NCBI RefSeq assembly: GCF_018130825.1
Contig: NZ_JAFCJS010000002.1
Location: forward strand, 1-64,000
Length of the DNA: 64,000 bases
Direction of reading: 5' to 3'
Source: Bradyrhizobium liaoningense
GTDB lineage: Bacteria; Pseudomonadota; Alphaproteobacteria; Rhizobiales; Xanthobacteraceae
Shown: in pieces, positions 51,249 to 60,645 of the stretch
How positions within the stretch are numbered: the first letter of the stretch is position 1
Layout: every line of letters starts with the position of its first letter
Position numbers and translations under genes: made by a program
Notes under the pieces: model-generated
Seen by the model: the letters and a program-made list of their open reading frames with translations, nothing else
The model's database searches: none
Told to the model about the DNA's origin: nothing

Positions 51249-53638
51249 GCTCGGCCCGCAGCAATCCGGAAAGGCTGTCGGTCCTGGACCGGCCGAACTC
51301 CTATATCGGCAAGACGGTGCCCCGGCCGAATCTGGAGCGGCTGCTGCAGGGCCGGGGCAGCTATGTCAGCGACATGGAGCTGCCGCGGATGGCGCATGTC
51401 GTGTTCTTGCGCTCGCAATATGCGCACGCGGAGATCGTGAGCATCGACGCCGCCGTTGCAAGGCGGATGCCGGGTGTGATCGCGGTCGTCACCGGCAAAG
51501 AGCTTGCGGACGTCATCACGCCGTGGATCGGCGTGCTCTCCCATCTCAAGGGCCTCAAATCCGCGCCACAATCGGCGATCGCGGTCGACCGGGTCTGCTG
51601 GCAGGGCGAGGCGGTGGCCGCCATCGTGGCGACGAGCCGTGCGGCGGCTGAGGATGCCGCTGAGCATGTTGCGGTCGAGTATAGGGAGCTCGAGGCCGTC
51701 ACCGACATGCGCACGGCACTCGATCCGGCGACACCGGTCATTCATGCTTCGCTTGGCGACAATCTGGCGTTCGAGCGCGTCCTCGACGCAGGCGCCGTGG
51801 ATCAAGCCTTCGCCGGTTCCGATGCGGTGGTCGAGGCCGAATTCATCTTCGGCCGCCACACCGGCGTGACGCTGGAGCCGCGTTCGGTCGTTGCCGACTG
51901 GGATGCCGCGGAAGCGCGGCTCACGATCTATCAGGGGACGCAGGCCCCGCATATGGTGCAGAACATCGCTGCACTGCACCTGGGTTTGCGAGAGTCGCAG
52001 GTTCGCGTCGTCTGCAAGGATGTCGGCGGCTCGTTTGGCATCAAGGTGCACATCTACGCCGACGAGATGGCGACTTATGCGCTGGCCAAGCTATTGCGTC
52101 GGCCGATAAAATTCGTCGCCGACCGCGTCGAGAGTTTCAATACCGACATTCACGCCCGCGACCATCGCTGCAAGGGAAAGATCGGCGTCCAGCGCGACGG
52201 CACCATCACGGCGTTCGAGATCGACGATCTGACCGGCATCGGGCCTTATTCGATGTACCCGCGCACGAGCGCAATCGAGGCCAACCAGGTCGTCAACCTC
52301 GTCGGCGGCCCCTACACCACGAAGAACTATCGCGCCCGGGCGCGGGTGGTGTTTCAGAACAAGAACGTGATGTGCCAGTACCGCGCGGTCGGCCATCCCA
52401 TTGCCTGCTCGGTGACTGAAGGACTGGTCGATCTCGCCGCCATGAAGATCGGTATGGATCCGGTGGAAATCCGCCGCCGCAATCTCATTGCTGACGACGC
52501 CTATCCCTGCGCCTCGCCGTCGGGGCTGCGGTTCGAGCAGTTGTCGCACCATGCGTCGCTGGCCAAGATCGTCGAGATGATGAACTATGAAGCGCTGCGT
52601 GCCGAGCAGGTGGCCTTGCGCAAGCAAGGCATTCATCGCGGCATCGGCATCGCGAGCTTTATCGAAGTCACCAATCCCAGCGCCGCGTTCTATGGCGTTG
52701 GCGGGGCGAAGATATCGTCACAGGATGGCGTGGCGGTGCGGCTGGATGCGCAAGGCTCGGTGATCTGCCAGACCAGCATCACCGAGCAGGGGCAGGGTTC
52801 GCAGTCGCTCACGGCGCAGATCGTGGGCAGCGTCCTCGGCGTTTCCATGGATCGCGTCCGCGTCATGCTCGGTGACACCGACATGACGCCCTACGGTGGC
52901 GGCACCTGGGCTTCGCGCGGCGCCGGCATCGGCGGCGAGGCGGCGCTGCAGGCGACGAAGGTCTTGCGCAAGAATATCCTCGATGTGGCCGCCGTCATTC
53001 TGCAATCGACCTCGGCCGAACTCGATATCATCGACAATGCCGTGGTCAATGTCAGCGACGGCGCGCCGCGCATCGAACTCGATGAGCTTGCGCGCATCGT
53101 CTATTTCCGTCCCGACACCCTGCCGCCGGGCATCCAGCCCGAACTGATGGCGACAAGGCACTATGTGCCCCGTGAATATCCTTTCGCCTTTACCAATGGC
53201 GTTCAAGCCGCCTGGGTCGAAGTCGATGCCGACACCGGCTTCGTCAAGTTGCTCAAGCACTGGGTGGTCGAGGATTGTGGCACCATCATCAATCCGCAGC
53301 TGGTCGATGAACAGATCAGGGGCGGAGTGGTGCAGGGGCTTGGTGCGGCGCTGTTTGAAAGGTGCGTCTATGACGACCGGGGACAGCTGACCAACGCCAA
53401 CATGGCCGATTACCTGGTGCCGATGTCCGGCGAAATGCCCGACATCGACGTGGGCCACGTCGTCTCGCCGACGCGGGAGTCCGAGCTCGGCGCCAAGGGC
53501 GCGGGCGAGGCCGGTACCGCAGGCGCGGCGGCGGCAGTGGCCAACGCGGTCAATGATGCGCTCGAACCGTTCGGAACAATAATCACCGAGATCCCCCTGA
53601 CACCGCAGCTTATCCTGACGGCCTTGGGACGGATCTGA
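51245..53638 (+). CDS. Molybdenum hydroxylase large subunit, not CO dehydrogenase
   Basis: This 797-residue molybdopterin-cytosine-dinucleotide-type catalytic subunit has an N-terminal a/b hammerhead domain (about 20-135), then Mo-cofactor binding segments including GGSFGIKVHIYADE and TEQGQGSQS, and the catalytic Glu in GAKGAGEAGTAGAAAA near the C-terminus. The active-site loop around residues 374-386 reads CQYRAVGHP. Form I CO dehydrogenases have AYXCSFR and form II AYRGAGR, so this enzyme hydroxylates something else, most likely a heterocycle or aldehyde. The CoxD/CoxE-like genes nearby may mature its cofactor. Confidence 0.93.
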   Translation: MSSARSNPERLSVLDRPNSYIGKTVPRPNLERLLQGRGSYVSDMELPRMAHVVFLRSQYAHAEIVSIDAAVARRMPGVIAVVTGKELADVITPWIGVLSHLKGLKSAPQSAIAVDRVCWQGEAVAAIVATSRAAAEDAAEHVAVEYRELEAVTDMRTALDPATPVIHASLGDNLAFERVLDAGAVDQAFAGSDAVVEAEFIFGRHTGVTLEPRSVVADWDAAEARLTIYQGTQAPHMVQNIAALHLGLRESQVRVVCKDVGGSFGIKVHIYADEMATYALAKLLRRPIKFVADRVESFNTDIHARDHRCKGKIGVQRDGTITAFEIDDLTGIGPYSMYPRTSAIEANQVVNLVGGPYTTKNYRARARVVFQNKNVMCQYRAVGHPIACSVTEGLVDLAAMKIGMDPVEIRRRNLIADDAYPCASPSGLRFEQLSHHASLAKIVEMMNYEALRAEQVALRKQGIHRGIGIASFIEVTNPSAAFYGVGGAKISSQDGVAVRLDAQGSVICQTSITEQGQGSQSLTAQIVGSVLGVSMDRVRVMLGDTDMTPYGGGTWASRGAGIGGEAALQATKVLRKNILDVAAVILQSTSAELDIIDNAVVNVSDGAPRIELDELARIVYFRPDTLPPGIQPELMATRHYVPREYPFAFTNGVQAAWVEVDADTGFVKLLKHWVVEDCGTIINPQLVDEQIRGGVVQGLGAALFERCVYDDRGQLTNANMADYLVPMSGEMPDIDVGHVVSPTRESELGAKGAGEAGTAGAAAAVANAVNDALEPFGTIITEIPLTPQLILTALGRI

Positions 53639-53705
53639 CGAGGGACGCCGCCGCAAAACAATACAATCACACCAAGCAACAACGACCTAGGGGAGAGAAC
53701 TGCCA

Positions 53706-54989
53706 ATGTCGAAGAAGGTCTCCAAGCCAGGATCGATTTCCCGCCGCCGGCTGCTGGCGACTGCCGGCGTAACGCTCGCTGCCTCGCCGTTCGGCGCCAA
53801 GCTGGTGCAGGCGCAGCAGACGCCGATCAGGATCGGCATGAGCATGCCGCAGACCGGCGGTCTTGCAGGTGGCGGCAAGGCCTCGCTGCTCGGCATCGAG
53901 ATCTGGCGTGACGACGTCAACGCCAGGGGCGGGCTGCTCGGAGGCCGCAAGATCGAACTCGTCGTCTATGACGACAAATCGAGCGCGTCGGAGACGCCGG
54001 CGATCTATTCGAAGCTGATCGATGTCGACAAGGTCGACCTCTTGTTCGCGCCCTATGCTACCGTGCCGACGGCGCCGATCATGCCAATGGTCAAGCAGCG
54101 TGGGCTTCTGCTGATGGGTAACTTCTCCTTCCAGGTCAACAGCAAAGTCGGCCATGACATGTGGTTCAACAATGCGCCGTGGGGACCGGCTGACAGCTGG
54201 GCCACTTCGTTCCTCGATATCGGTCAGAGGGCCGGCGGCAAATCCATGGCGTTGCTGGCCGCCGACCAGGAATTCGCGCAGAATCTGGCGAAGACCGCGC
54301 GTGAAGTCGCAGCGAAGCGCAACCTGCCGATGGTATTCGACCAGGCCTATCCGCCGAACACGGTGGAGTTCTCCAGCATCATCCGCGCGCTCAAGGCATC
54401 CAAGCCCGACATCGTCTATATCGCGTCTTATCCGCCGGATTCGGCGGGCATCCTGCGTGCCGTGAACGAGATCGGGATCGGCGACAACGTCAAGGTTTTC
54501 GGCGGCGGCATGGTCGGCCTGCAGTTCGGCGCCGTGATGGAGAATATGGGATCGCTGCTCAACGGCGTCGTCAACTACAACACGTGGCTGCCCGAAAAGA
54601 GCATGTATTTCGAGGGCACCAAGGAGTTCTTCGACAAGTACACAAAACGTGCCGTCGAAGCCAAGATCGATCCACTCGGCTATTATCTGGCGCCGTTCGG
54701 CTATGCCAGCGGCCAGCTCATCGAGCAGGCCATCAACGCGGTGGGATCGCTGGAGCAGAAGGCACTCGCAAAATATCTGCGCGAAAACACCCACAAGACC
54801 ATCGTCGGTCCGATCGCGTTTTCACCTGATGGCGAGCGCAAGGAAACTGCGGTGCTGCAGGCCCAGTTCCGCGGCGTCGTGGATAAGAACATGGAGCAGT
54901 TCCGCAGCTCGGGCAAGCAGGTGATCCTGTTCCCGGAGAACCTGAAATCCGGCGAGTTGGTCGCTCCGTTTGAGGCCGCGCGGAAGTAA
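53706..54989 (+). CDS. Branched-chain-amino-acid-type ABC substrate-binding protein (LivK-like)
   Basis: This 427-residue periplasmic binding protein begins with a twin-arginine signal (SRRRLLATAGVTLAA, cleavage near VQAQQ) and the Periplas_BP_6 fold starting IRIGMSMPQTGG. Such proteins bind amino acids, amides, urea or aromatic acids. It follows the Mo-hydroxylase genes by 67 bases with a good GGGGAGAG ribosome site. It probably captures the hydroxylase substrate for the LivHMGF importer encoded next. Confidence 0.92.
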   Translation: MSKKVSKPGSISRRRLLATAGVTLAASPFGAKLVQAQQTPIRIGMSMPQTGGLAGGGKASLLGIEIWRDDVNARGGLLGGRKIELVVYDDKSSASETPAIYSKLIDVDKVDLLFAPYATVPTAPIMPMVKQRGLLLMGNFSFQVNSKVGHDMWFNNAPWGPADSWATSFLDIGQRAGGKSMALLAADQEFAQNLAKTAREVAAKRNLPMVFDQAYPPNTVEFSSIIRALKASKPDIVYIASYPPDSAGILRAVNEIGIGDNVKVFGGGMVGLQFGAVMENMGSLLNGVVNYNTWLPEKSMYFEGTKEFFDKYTKRAVEAKIDPLGYYLAPFGYASGQLIEQAINAVGSLEQKALAKYLRENTHKTIVGPIAFSPDGERKETAVLQAQFRGVVDKNMEQFRSSGKQVILFPENLKSGELVAPFEAARK

Positions 54990-55093
54990 GCTGGATATCG
55001 CGAGACGGCTCGGTAAAGATCGTCCCAGGATCGGCTACCCCGGCACGAGTTGATCGGGGAGTCGATCTCAAAGCGGGTCAAGGGGGATCTCAA

Positions 55094-55975
55094 TTGTTTT
55101 CATTTGATCTGCTGCTCGATGCGGTGGTGATCGGGGTGCTGCTCGGCTGCTTCTACGGCGCGGTCAGCCTCGGATTGTCCGTGTCGTTCGGGCTGCTTGA
55201 CGTCCCCCATGTGGCGCATCCGGCGTTTCTGGTGCTGGCGTCCTACGCGGTGTATTTCCTCAACGAGCATTATGCCGTTGATCCGCTGATCGCCGGGCTC
55301 CTGATCACACCGGTATTCTTTCTGCTCGGGCTCGTGGCCTATCGCTTGTACTACGAAACGTTCGAGAAGCGAGGCAGCGACGCCGCGGTGCGCGGCATCG
55401 CCTTCTTCTTCGGCGTCGCCTTCATCATCGAAGTGCTGATCATCCTGCAATTCGGCGTCGATCAGCGCTCCGTCACCGCCGACTATGTCGGCAGGGCCTG
55501 GCGGCTCGGCGATATCCGCATTCCGTACCGGCTCCTGGTCGCCTTTGTCGTCGCGACCGCACTGACCGTCCTGCTCACGCTGTATTTGTCGCGGACCTTC
55601 ATGGGACGCGCCATCCGGGCGGTCGCGCAGGACCAGGAGGCGTTGCGGTTGATGGGCGCCAACCCGATCAGGATCAAGCAGTGGGCGTTCGGCATCGCCA
55701 CGGCCGTGCTCGGGATCGCCGGCGCCCTGCTCATCATCGTCGCTCCTGTCGATCCGACACTCGACCGTGCCTATATCGGGCGTACATTCTGCGTCGTTGT
55801 GATGGCGGGGCTCGGCAGTATGGGCGGCACGCTCGTCGCCGCCATCATTCTCGGTGTTGCCGAGACGATTGTGCTCACCATGTTCGGCGCCTCCTGGGCT
55901 CCGGCGATTTCCTTTGCGATGTTGCTCGGCGTTCTCGCCGTAAGGCCGCAAGGCCTGTTTGGCAGGCGATCATGA
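55094..55975 (+). CDS. Liv-type ABC permease (LivH-like)
   Basis: This 293-residue permease starts at TTG with an AGGGGGA site seven bases upstream. Hydrophobic helices and the conserved region AIRAVAQDQEALRLMGANPIR near two-thirds of the length are typical of LivH. It overlaps the LivM-like gene by four bases. It forms the translocation pore with LivM. The substrate is inferred only from the binding-protein family. Confidence 0.93.
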   Translation: MFSFDLLLDAVVIGVLLGCFYGAVSLGLSVSFGLLDVPHVAHPAFLVLASYAVYFLNEHYAVDPLIAGLLITPVFFLLGLVAYRLYYETFEKRGSDAAVRGIAFFFGVAFIIEVLIILQFGVDQRSVTADYVGRAWRLGDIRIPYRLLVAFVVATALTVLLTLYLSRTFMGRAIRAVAQDQEALRLMGANPIRIKQWAFGIATAVLGIAGALLIIVAPVDPTLDRAYIGRTFCVVVMAGLGSMGGTLVAAIILGVAETIVLTMFGASWAPAISFAMLLGVLAVRPQGLFGRRS

Positions 55976-56931
55976 CACGCAACAGCATTGCTTTCTGGAC
56001 CGGAGCGACCGTCTTTCTCGTCGCGGTCTTTGTGATGACACAGGTCGTCGGCAACCAGTATCCATTCTTTGCCGGCTACGTCATCCTGCAGTTCATCGCG
56101 CTTGCCGTGGCATGGAGCATCCTCGGCGGTTATGCGGGCTATGTAAATTTCGGCACCAGCGCGTTTTTCGGCGTCGGCGTCTATGCCGCGGTCTTCCTGG
56201 TCAAGGCCTTTGGCGCGCCGCTACCCCTGCAGATACTGACTGGCGCCGCGATCGGTGCGCTCATGGGGTTTGCGCTCGGTCTCTTGACGCTTCGCATGCA
56301 GGGCATCTTTTTCTCGATCGCGACGATTGCGCTGACGATCATCATCGAGACGACGATAACAAATTGGCGATACGTCGGCGGAGCAGCGGGTATCCAGATC
56401 CAGCGGCCGGCGGTGATGGCGCCATTCGACAATTATGTGCAGATGCTGTTCTTCGTCCAGGCTCTCCTCGTGGTTCTGGCGGTTGCGATCTCGCGCTACA
56501 TCCAGAACTCATGGATCGGCCGCGGCCTGCAGGCGCTGAGGGACGACGAGCTTGCGGCCGAATGCACGGGCGTGCCGACCTTGCGGTTGAAGCTGCTGGC
56601 CTGTGTGATCTCAGGGGCGCTGATGTGCGCCGTCGGCGCGCCGGCGGCGATGTACCTGCAATATGCCGACCCTGCGTCCGCGTTCAATCTCAACTACTCC
56701 GTCACGACACTCGCGATGTCTCTGATCGGCGGAACCGCGCATTGGTCCGGACCGATCATCGGCGCGATCCTGCTTGGCACAACGCAGCAATTGCTGACGG
56801 TAACGATCTCGTCGGAAGTCAATGTGCTGGTGCTGGGCGTGATGCTCGTGCTGTTTGTCGTGGGCGCCCCGGAGGGCATCATCGGCCTGATCCGCAAGCT
56901 GCGCGGCGACCGCAAGGAGGGCGAGGTATGA
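55972..56931 (+). CDS. Liv-type ABC permease (LivM-like)
   Basis: This 319-residue permease of the LivM type has many membrane helices (AWSILGGYAGYVNFGTSAFFGVG) and the cytoplasmic loop RGLQALRDDELAAECTGVPTLRLKL. Both the start and the stop overlap neighbours in ATGA form. It pairs with LivH and is powered by the LivG- and LivF-type ATPases that follow. Confidence 0.94.
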   Translation: MTRNSIAFWTGATVFLVAVFVMTQVVGNQYPFFAGYVILQFIALAVAWSILGGYAGYVNFGTSAFFGVGVYAAVFLVKAFGAPLPLQILTGAAIGALMGFALGLLTLRMQGIFFSIATIALTIIIETTITNWRYVGGAAGIQIQRPAVMAPFDNYVQMLFFVQALLVVLAVAISRYIQNSWIGRGLQALRDDELAAECTGVPTLRLKLLACVISGALMCAVGAPAAMYLQYADPASAFNLNYSVTTLAMSLIGGTAHWSGPIIGAILLGTTQQLLTVTISSEVNVLVLGVMLVLFVVGAPEGIIGLIRKLRGDRKEGEV

Positions 56932-57668
56932 CGCTCTCAGGAACCCAGTCGCCCCTGCTGCGGATTTCGTCGCTCACCAAGCGTTTCGGCGGGTTCACGG
57001 CGCTCCACAACGTGAGCGTCGACATTCGGCCCGGCGAACGGTTCGGCCTGATCGGTCCGAACGGCTCGGGCAAGACCACGCTGATCAACTGCATTTCCGG
57101 CGCGTTTCGTACCGAACCCGGCACCGTCCTGTTTCGCGATGAGGACATCACGCCGCTGCAGCCGCATGTGCGCACGCGCCGCGGCATCGCCCGCAGCTTC
57201 CAGATTCCGCGACCGTTCAGGAGCATGACGGTCGCCGAAAATCTCATGGTCGCGCTCGATTTTGCCGCGCACGAGCACGTCTCGGTGGCGCAGCGGCGAG
57301 ACACCATGATGTCGATCCTCAATCAAATGGGCCTCGCCTCGAAGGCCAACGTCTCGGCCACGCAGCTTAGTCAGGTGGAATTGCGCAAGATGGAACTCGC
57401 GCGTGCAATGGCGACGCATCCGAAGCTCCTGATTTCGGACGAGGCCATGGCAGGCCTCTCCAGCTCGGAAGTCGACGAGGTGCTTGACCTGCTGCTCAGC
57501 CTTGCAAGCCGGGACATCACCATCATCATGATCGAACACATCATGCAGGCCGTGATGCGCTTCTCCGAACGCGTCATGTGCCTCGACGCTGGCCGAATCA
57601 TCGCCATCGGCACGCCATCCGAAGTCATGGCCGACCAACGCGTGCAGGAGGCTTACCTTGGCACTTAG
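56928..57668 (+). CDS. Liv-type ABC ATPase (LivG-like) with atypical signature motif
   Basis: This 246-residue ATPase has Walker A GLIGPNGSGKTTLIN and the family switch RSFQIPRPFRSMTV. The signature region reads LSQVELRKMELARAM in place of LSGGQ, and Walker B is LLISDEAMAGLSSSE with Ala where Pro is usual. Both changes could lower activity, with LivF perhaps dominant. It overlaps the LivM and LivF genes and is the first of the two ATPases of the importer. Confidence 0.93.
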   Translation: MTLSGTQSPLLRISSLTKRFGGFTALHNVSVDIRPGERFGLIGPNGSGKTTLINCISGAFRTEPGTVLFRDEDITPLQPHVRTRRGIARSFQIPRPFRSMTVAENLMVALDFAAHEHVSVAQRRDTMMSILNQMGLASKANVSATQLSQVELRKMELARAMATHPKLLISDEAMAGLSSSEVDEVLDLLLSLASRDITIIMIEHIMQAVMRFSERVMCLDAGRIIAIGTPSEVMADQRVQEAYLGT

Positions 57669-58395
57669 CCTCGCCATCAACGATCTTGATGCGGGTTACG
57701 GCGCCGTGAAGGCGTTGCGCGGCGTTTCGCTCCATGTCGAGGCCGGCGAGACCGTTGCCTTGCTTGGCACCAATGGCAACGGCAAGAGCACGCTGATGAA
57801 GTGCATCGCGGGCCTGGTGCGGCCGCAGCGTGGGGCCATATCGCTTACGATCGACGGTACGGCGCACGATCTGTCCCGTCTGTCGGCCGAAGACATCGTC
57901 GAACTCGGCGTAGCGATGGTTCCAGAGGGACGGCGTTTGTTCCCCCGGCTGACCGTGCTCGAGAACCTGATGCTCGGCGCGTTCCGCAAGTCAGCCCGGC
58001 GCAGTATCGACCGCAACCTTGCGATCGCTTTCGAAGCATTTCCCGTCCTCGAGGAGCGGCAGGGGCAGCTCGCGGGCACGATGTCGGGCGGACAACAGCA
58101 GATGCTGGCGATTGCGCGCGCCCTGATGTCGTCACCACGCCTGTTGTTGGTCGACGAACCTTCGGTGGGTCTCTCGCCGCTACTGGTCTCGCAGACCATC
58201 ACCAAGATCGGGGAACTCAATCAAAACCTCGGCCTGACCGTGCTGATGGCGGAGCAGAACTTCAATCAGGCGATCCGGATCGCGAGCCGCGGCTATATCA
58301 TCGTGCATGGTGAAATCGTCGTGGCGGCCGCTTCGGTCGACGAATTGAGGGGCAACGACATCGTCAAGCGGCTCTATCTTGGCGGCGCGGCGTAA
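57658..58395 (+). CDS. Liv-type ABC ATPase (LivF-like)
   Basis: This 245-residue ATPase starts at TTG within the end of the LivG gene. Walker A ALLGTNGNGKSTLMK, the LivF-type VPEGRRLFPRLTVLENL, a normal signature MSGGQQQMLAIARAL and Walker B LLLVDEPSVGLSP are intact. It completes a KHMGF importer encoded with the Mo hydroxylase. The operon ends here, 24 bases from the convergent azoreductase gene. Confidence 0.94.
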   Translation: MALSLAINDLDAGYGAVKALRGVSLHVEAGETVALLGTNGNGKSTLMKCIAGLVRPQRGAISLTIDGTAHDLSRLSAEDIVELGVAMVPEGRRLFPRLTVLENLMLGAFRKSARRSIDRNLAIAFEAFPVLEERQGQLAGTMSGGQQQMLAIARALMSSPRLLLVDEPSVGLSPLLVSQTITKIGELNQNLGLTVLMAEQNFNQAIRIASRGYIIVHGEIVVAAASVDELRGNDIVKRLYLGGAA

Positions 58396-58405
58396 TTGCT
58401 CGCTG

Positions 58406-58421
58406 AGGCACCGAAGTGCCT
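58406..58421. terminator. Small hairpin between convergent operons
   Basis: AGGCAC-CGAA-GTGCCT is a perfect six-base stem with a tetraloop, right between the LivF stop and the azoreductase stop, which it touches. No T-run follows. It may help to end transcription or protect 3' ends. Confidence 0.4.
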
Positions 58422-59046
58422 AGAAGGTCGCGGCCATTGCAGCGAGGCGCTGATAGGCCCTGTCACGGGCGGCATCGATCGGCTGCTGCGGTCCAGTGGT
58501 TGGACCGATCAGCATGAAACGGACATTGCTGATTCCAACAAAGCGCAGGATTTCCCGCAGGTAGGGCGTTGCCATGTCGATGCGGCCGCGGTTCATGCCG
58601 GTGGCAAAATCGCTGCCGCTGGCGATGATCACCAGTGTCGGCCGATCCTTCAGCAGCGGGAAATATCCCTGGGACGGATCGAACCGAAAGGTGAGCCCGG
58701 GCTGGACGATGACGTCGAACCATTGCTTGAGCTTGTAGGGAATGCCGAAGTTCCACATCGGGGTCGAGATCAACACCCGATCGGCGAGCGAAAAGCGCAG
58801 CGCCATGCGCTCGGCTTCGGCAAAGCTGTCGCGTTGCGCCTCGGTGAAGGCCTGAGCTTTCATGCGCGCATACTTGGCCTCGACGATGGGACCCGTGAAT
58901 TCCGGCATGCGCTCACGCCAGAGGTCCACGACATCGACGTCCCAATCCGGCCGCGCCTGGCGGAAGCGATCAAGGAAGACGTGTGCGCCGGCCGTCGAGA
59001 CGGACTCGGCGCGGGGCGAGCAGGACAGATGCAGGAGCTTTGCCAC
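58420..59046 (-). CDS. FMN-dependent NADH:azoreductase/quinone reductase-like flavoprotein
   Basis: This 208-residue flavodoxin-like protein of the AzoR/AcpD type has the N-terminal phosphate-binding LLHLSCSPRAESVS and the diagnostic STPMWNFGIPYKLKQWFD. It reduces FMN-bound substrates such as quinones or azo compounds with NAD(P)H. In this operon it may supply reduced FMN to the luciferase-like monooxygenase, or detoxify intermediates. It is the last gene of the minus-strand operon, three bases after the fusion protein. Confidence 0.92.
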   Translation of the reverse strand: MAKLLHLSCSPRAESVSTAGAHVFLDRFRQARPDWDVDVVDLWRERMPEFTGPIVEAKYARMKAQAFTEAQRDSFAEAERMALRFSLADRVLISTPMWNFGIPYKLKQWFDVIVQPGLTFRFDPSQGYFPLLKDRPTLVIIASGSDFATGMNRGRIDMATPYLREILRFVGISNVRFMLIGPTTGPQQPIDAARDRAYQRLAAMAATF

Positions 59047-59049
59047 AGC

Positions 59050-60624
59050 TCATCCCAGCGCTCTGACGACGGTATCGGCCCTGGTCACGACCGCGACGTT
59101 CTGCATGGCAAAATTGATCGAGGCGTTGTGCCAGTCGGCGTTCATGGTCGAGCAGCAATCCTCGGGCACGATCATGAAATAGCCCTTGTCGGCGCCGGTG
59201 CGCGCGGTGTGTTCGACCGACATGTTGGTCCAGGCGCCGGTATTGATGATCATGTCGCGGCCGGTCGCTTTCAGGATCGTCTCCAGCCGCGTGCCCTCCC
59301 AGGCGCTCATCCGCATCTTCTCGACGACGAAGTCGCCGGGCCGCGGCTCCAGGCCTGAGACCGGGGCCGCGCCCCAGCTTCCGCGCACCATCGCCTTGCT
59401 GTCGACGAGGCCCTCGAACAGCGGGGCGTTGAGCGTGACGCCGGGCGCGCCGGGCTCGACGATGAACCAGACATGGATGATGGGGACGCCGCGGGCGCGC
59501 GCAGCTTCCGCAAGACGCCGCACATTCTCCACGACGTGCTGTTGCTTGGCGTGCCCCGGCGCGCCTGACTCGGCGAACGCGCCGCCGTCCATGATGACGT
59601 CGTTCTGGAGATCCTGGATGATCATGGCGCAGCGCTGCGGATCGAGCCTCATCTCGCCCTCGGTGAGGACAGGCGAGGCCGGAGATGGAGCCGGGCCCGC
59701 TCCGCTGCCGGCGCGCCTGCCGCTCATATAGGGCTCATGGCGCGGACCGACCTTGGTCGGGATCGCGTACACCGAATGCGTCGAGGTGAGATAAAGCGAG
59801 CGGAAATCCGGCCCTCCCCAGGCGAGGTTGGCGACCAGCTCCGGCACACGGACCTTGCCGAGCAGCTCGCCGCGCGGCGAATAGACCCAGACGCCGCCGG
59901 GTGCGGTGACCCAGACATTGCCGTGCTGGTCGCACTTCATGCCGTCGGGCAGGCCAGGCTCGAGTTCGGACTTGATGCCACTCGCGAACACCCTCGCATT
60001 CGACAGCGAACCGTCGCCGTTGACGTCGAACACGCGGATCAGGGCCTGTACGGTGTCGTTGACGTAGAGCAGCGTCTCGTCCGGCGAGAAGCACAGCCCG
60101 TTCGGCTGATCGAACAGGTTTCGCTCGACCACGAGCCTGGGTTCGGCGCCGGGCACGACCCGGTAGACGCCCTGGAAACCGAGCTGGCGCGGTCGCTCGA
60201 CGCCATAGACCGGCATCCGGCCATACCAGGGATCGGAGAAATAGATCGCGCCTGAGCTGTGCACACACACGTCGTTCGGGCTATTGAGTTCCTGGCCGCC
60301 GAAATGCGAAGCGAGTACCTCACGCCGGCCGTCCGGACGTTCGCGGACGAGCGACGAGGTCGCGTGCTCGCAGACGATCAAATTGAGGTCGGCGTCATAG
60401 GTCATGCCGTTGCATTTGTTCGAGGGACGCTTGACCTCGGCGACGCCGCGCCGCGCGTCCCAGCGCCGGCGCACGTCAGCGGGCATATCCGAGAACAGCA
60501 GGTATCGATCGACCGGATGCCAGATCGGCCCTTCCGTGAAGTCGAAGCCGGTGCCGATCTGTGCAACGGGAGCGTAGGGGTCGATCAGGCTCTCGAATTC
60601 GCTTCGCAGGGTGACATGCGTCAT
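59050..60624 (-). CDS. SMP-30/gluconolactonase - isochorismatase fusion with Ser at the nucleophile position
   Basis: The 524-residue fusion has an N-terminal six-bladed propeller (about 1-305) of the SMP-30/lactonase family, with the metal-binding Glu in FDFTEGPIWHP, and SPNDVCV and DGMKCDQHGNVWV. A Gly/Ala/Pro linker follows (near 308-325), then an isochorismatase-fold hydrolase with QDLQND (Asp near 338) and VVEKMRMSAW (Lys). The usual Cys nucleophile of amidases is Ser469 in TNMSVEHTAR. Lactone opening coupled to hydrolysis of a second bond is a reasonable guess. Cys-lacking isochorismatases cleave ethers rather than amides. Confidence 0.9.
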   Translation of the reverse strand: MTHVTLRSEFESLIDPYAPVAQIGTGFDFTEGPIWHPVDRYLLFSDMPADVRRRWDARRGVAEVKRPSNKCNGMTYDADLNLIVCEHATSSLVRERPDGRREVLASHFGGQELNSPNDVCVHSSGAIYFSDPWYGRMPVYGVERPRQLGFQGVYRVVPGAEPRLVVERNLFDQPNGLCFSPDETLLYVNDTVQALIRVFDVNGDGSLSNARVFASGIKSELEPGLPDGMKCDQHGNVWVTAPGGVWVYSPRGELLGKVRVPELVANLAWGGPDFRSLYLTSTHSVYAIPTKVGPRHEPYMSGRRAGSGAGPAPSPASPVLTEGEMRLDPQRCAMIIQDLQNDVIMDGGAFAESGAPGHAKQQHVVENVRRLAEAARARGVPIIHVWFIVEPGAPGVTLNAPLFEGLVDSKAMVRGSWGAAPVSGLEPRPGDFVVEKMRMSAWEGTRLETILKATGRDMIINTGAWTNMSVEHTARTGADKGYFMIVPEDCCSTMNADWHNASINFAMQNVAVVTRADTVVRALG

Positions 60625-60645
60625 CGGTCTATCTCAAAGATCATC

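Noticed and set aside
51245..53638. CO dehydrogenase large subunit
   Set aside because: The active-site loop CQYRAVGHP does not match AYXCSFR (form I) or AYRGAGR (form II), so a CO-oxidising role is not supported despite CoxD/CoxE-like neighbours.
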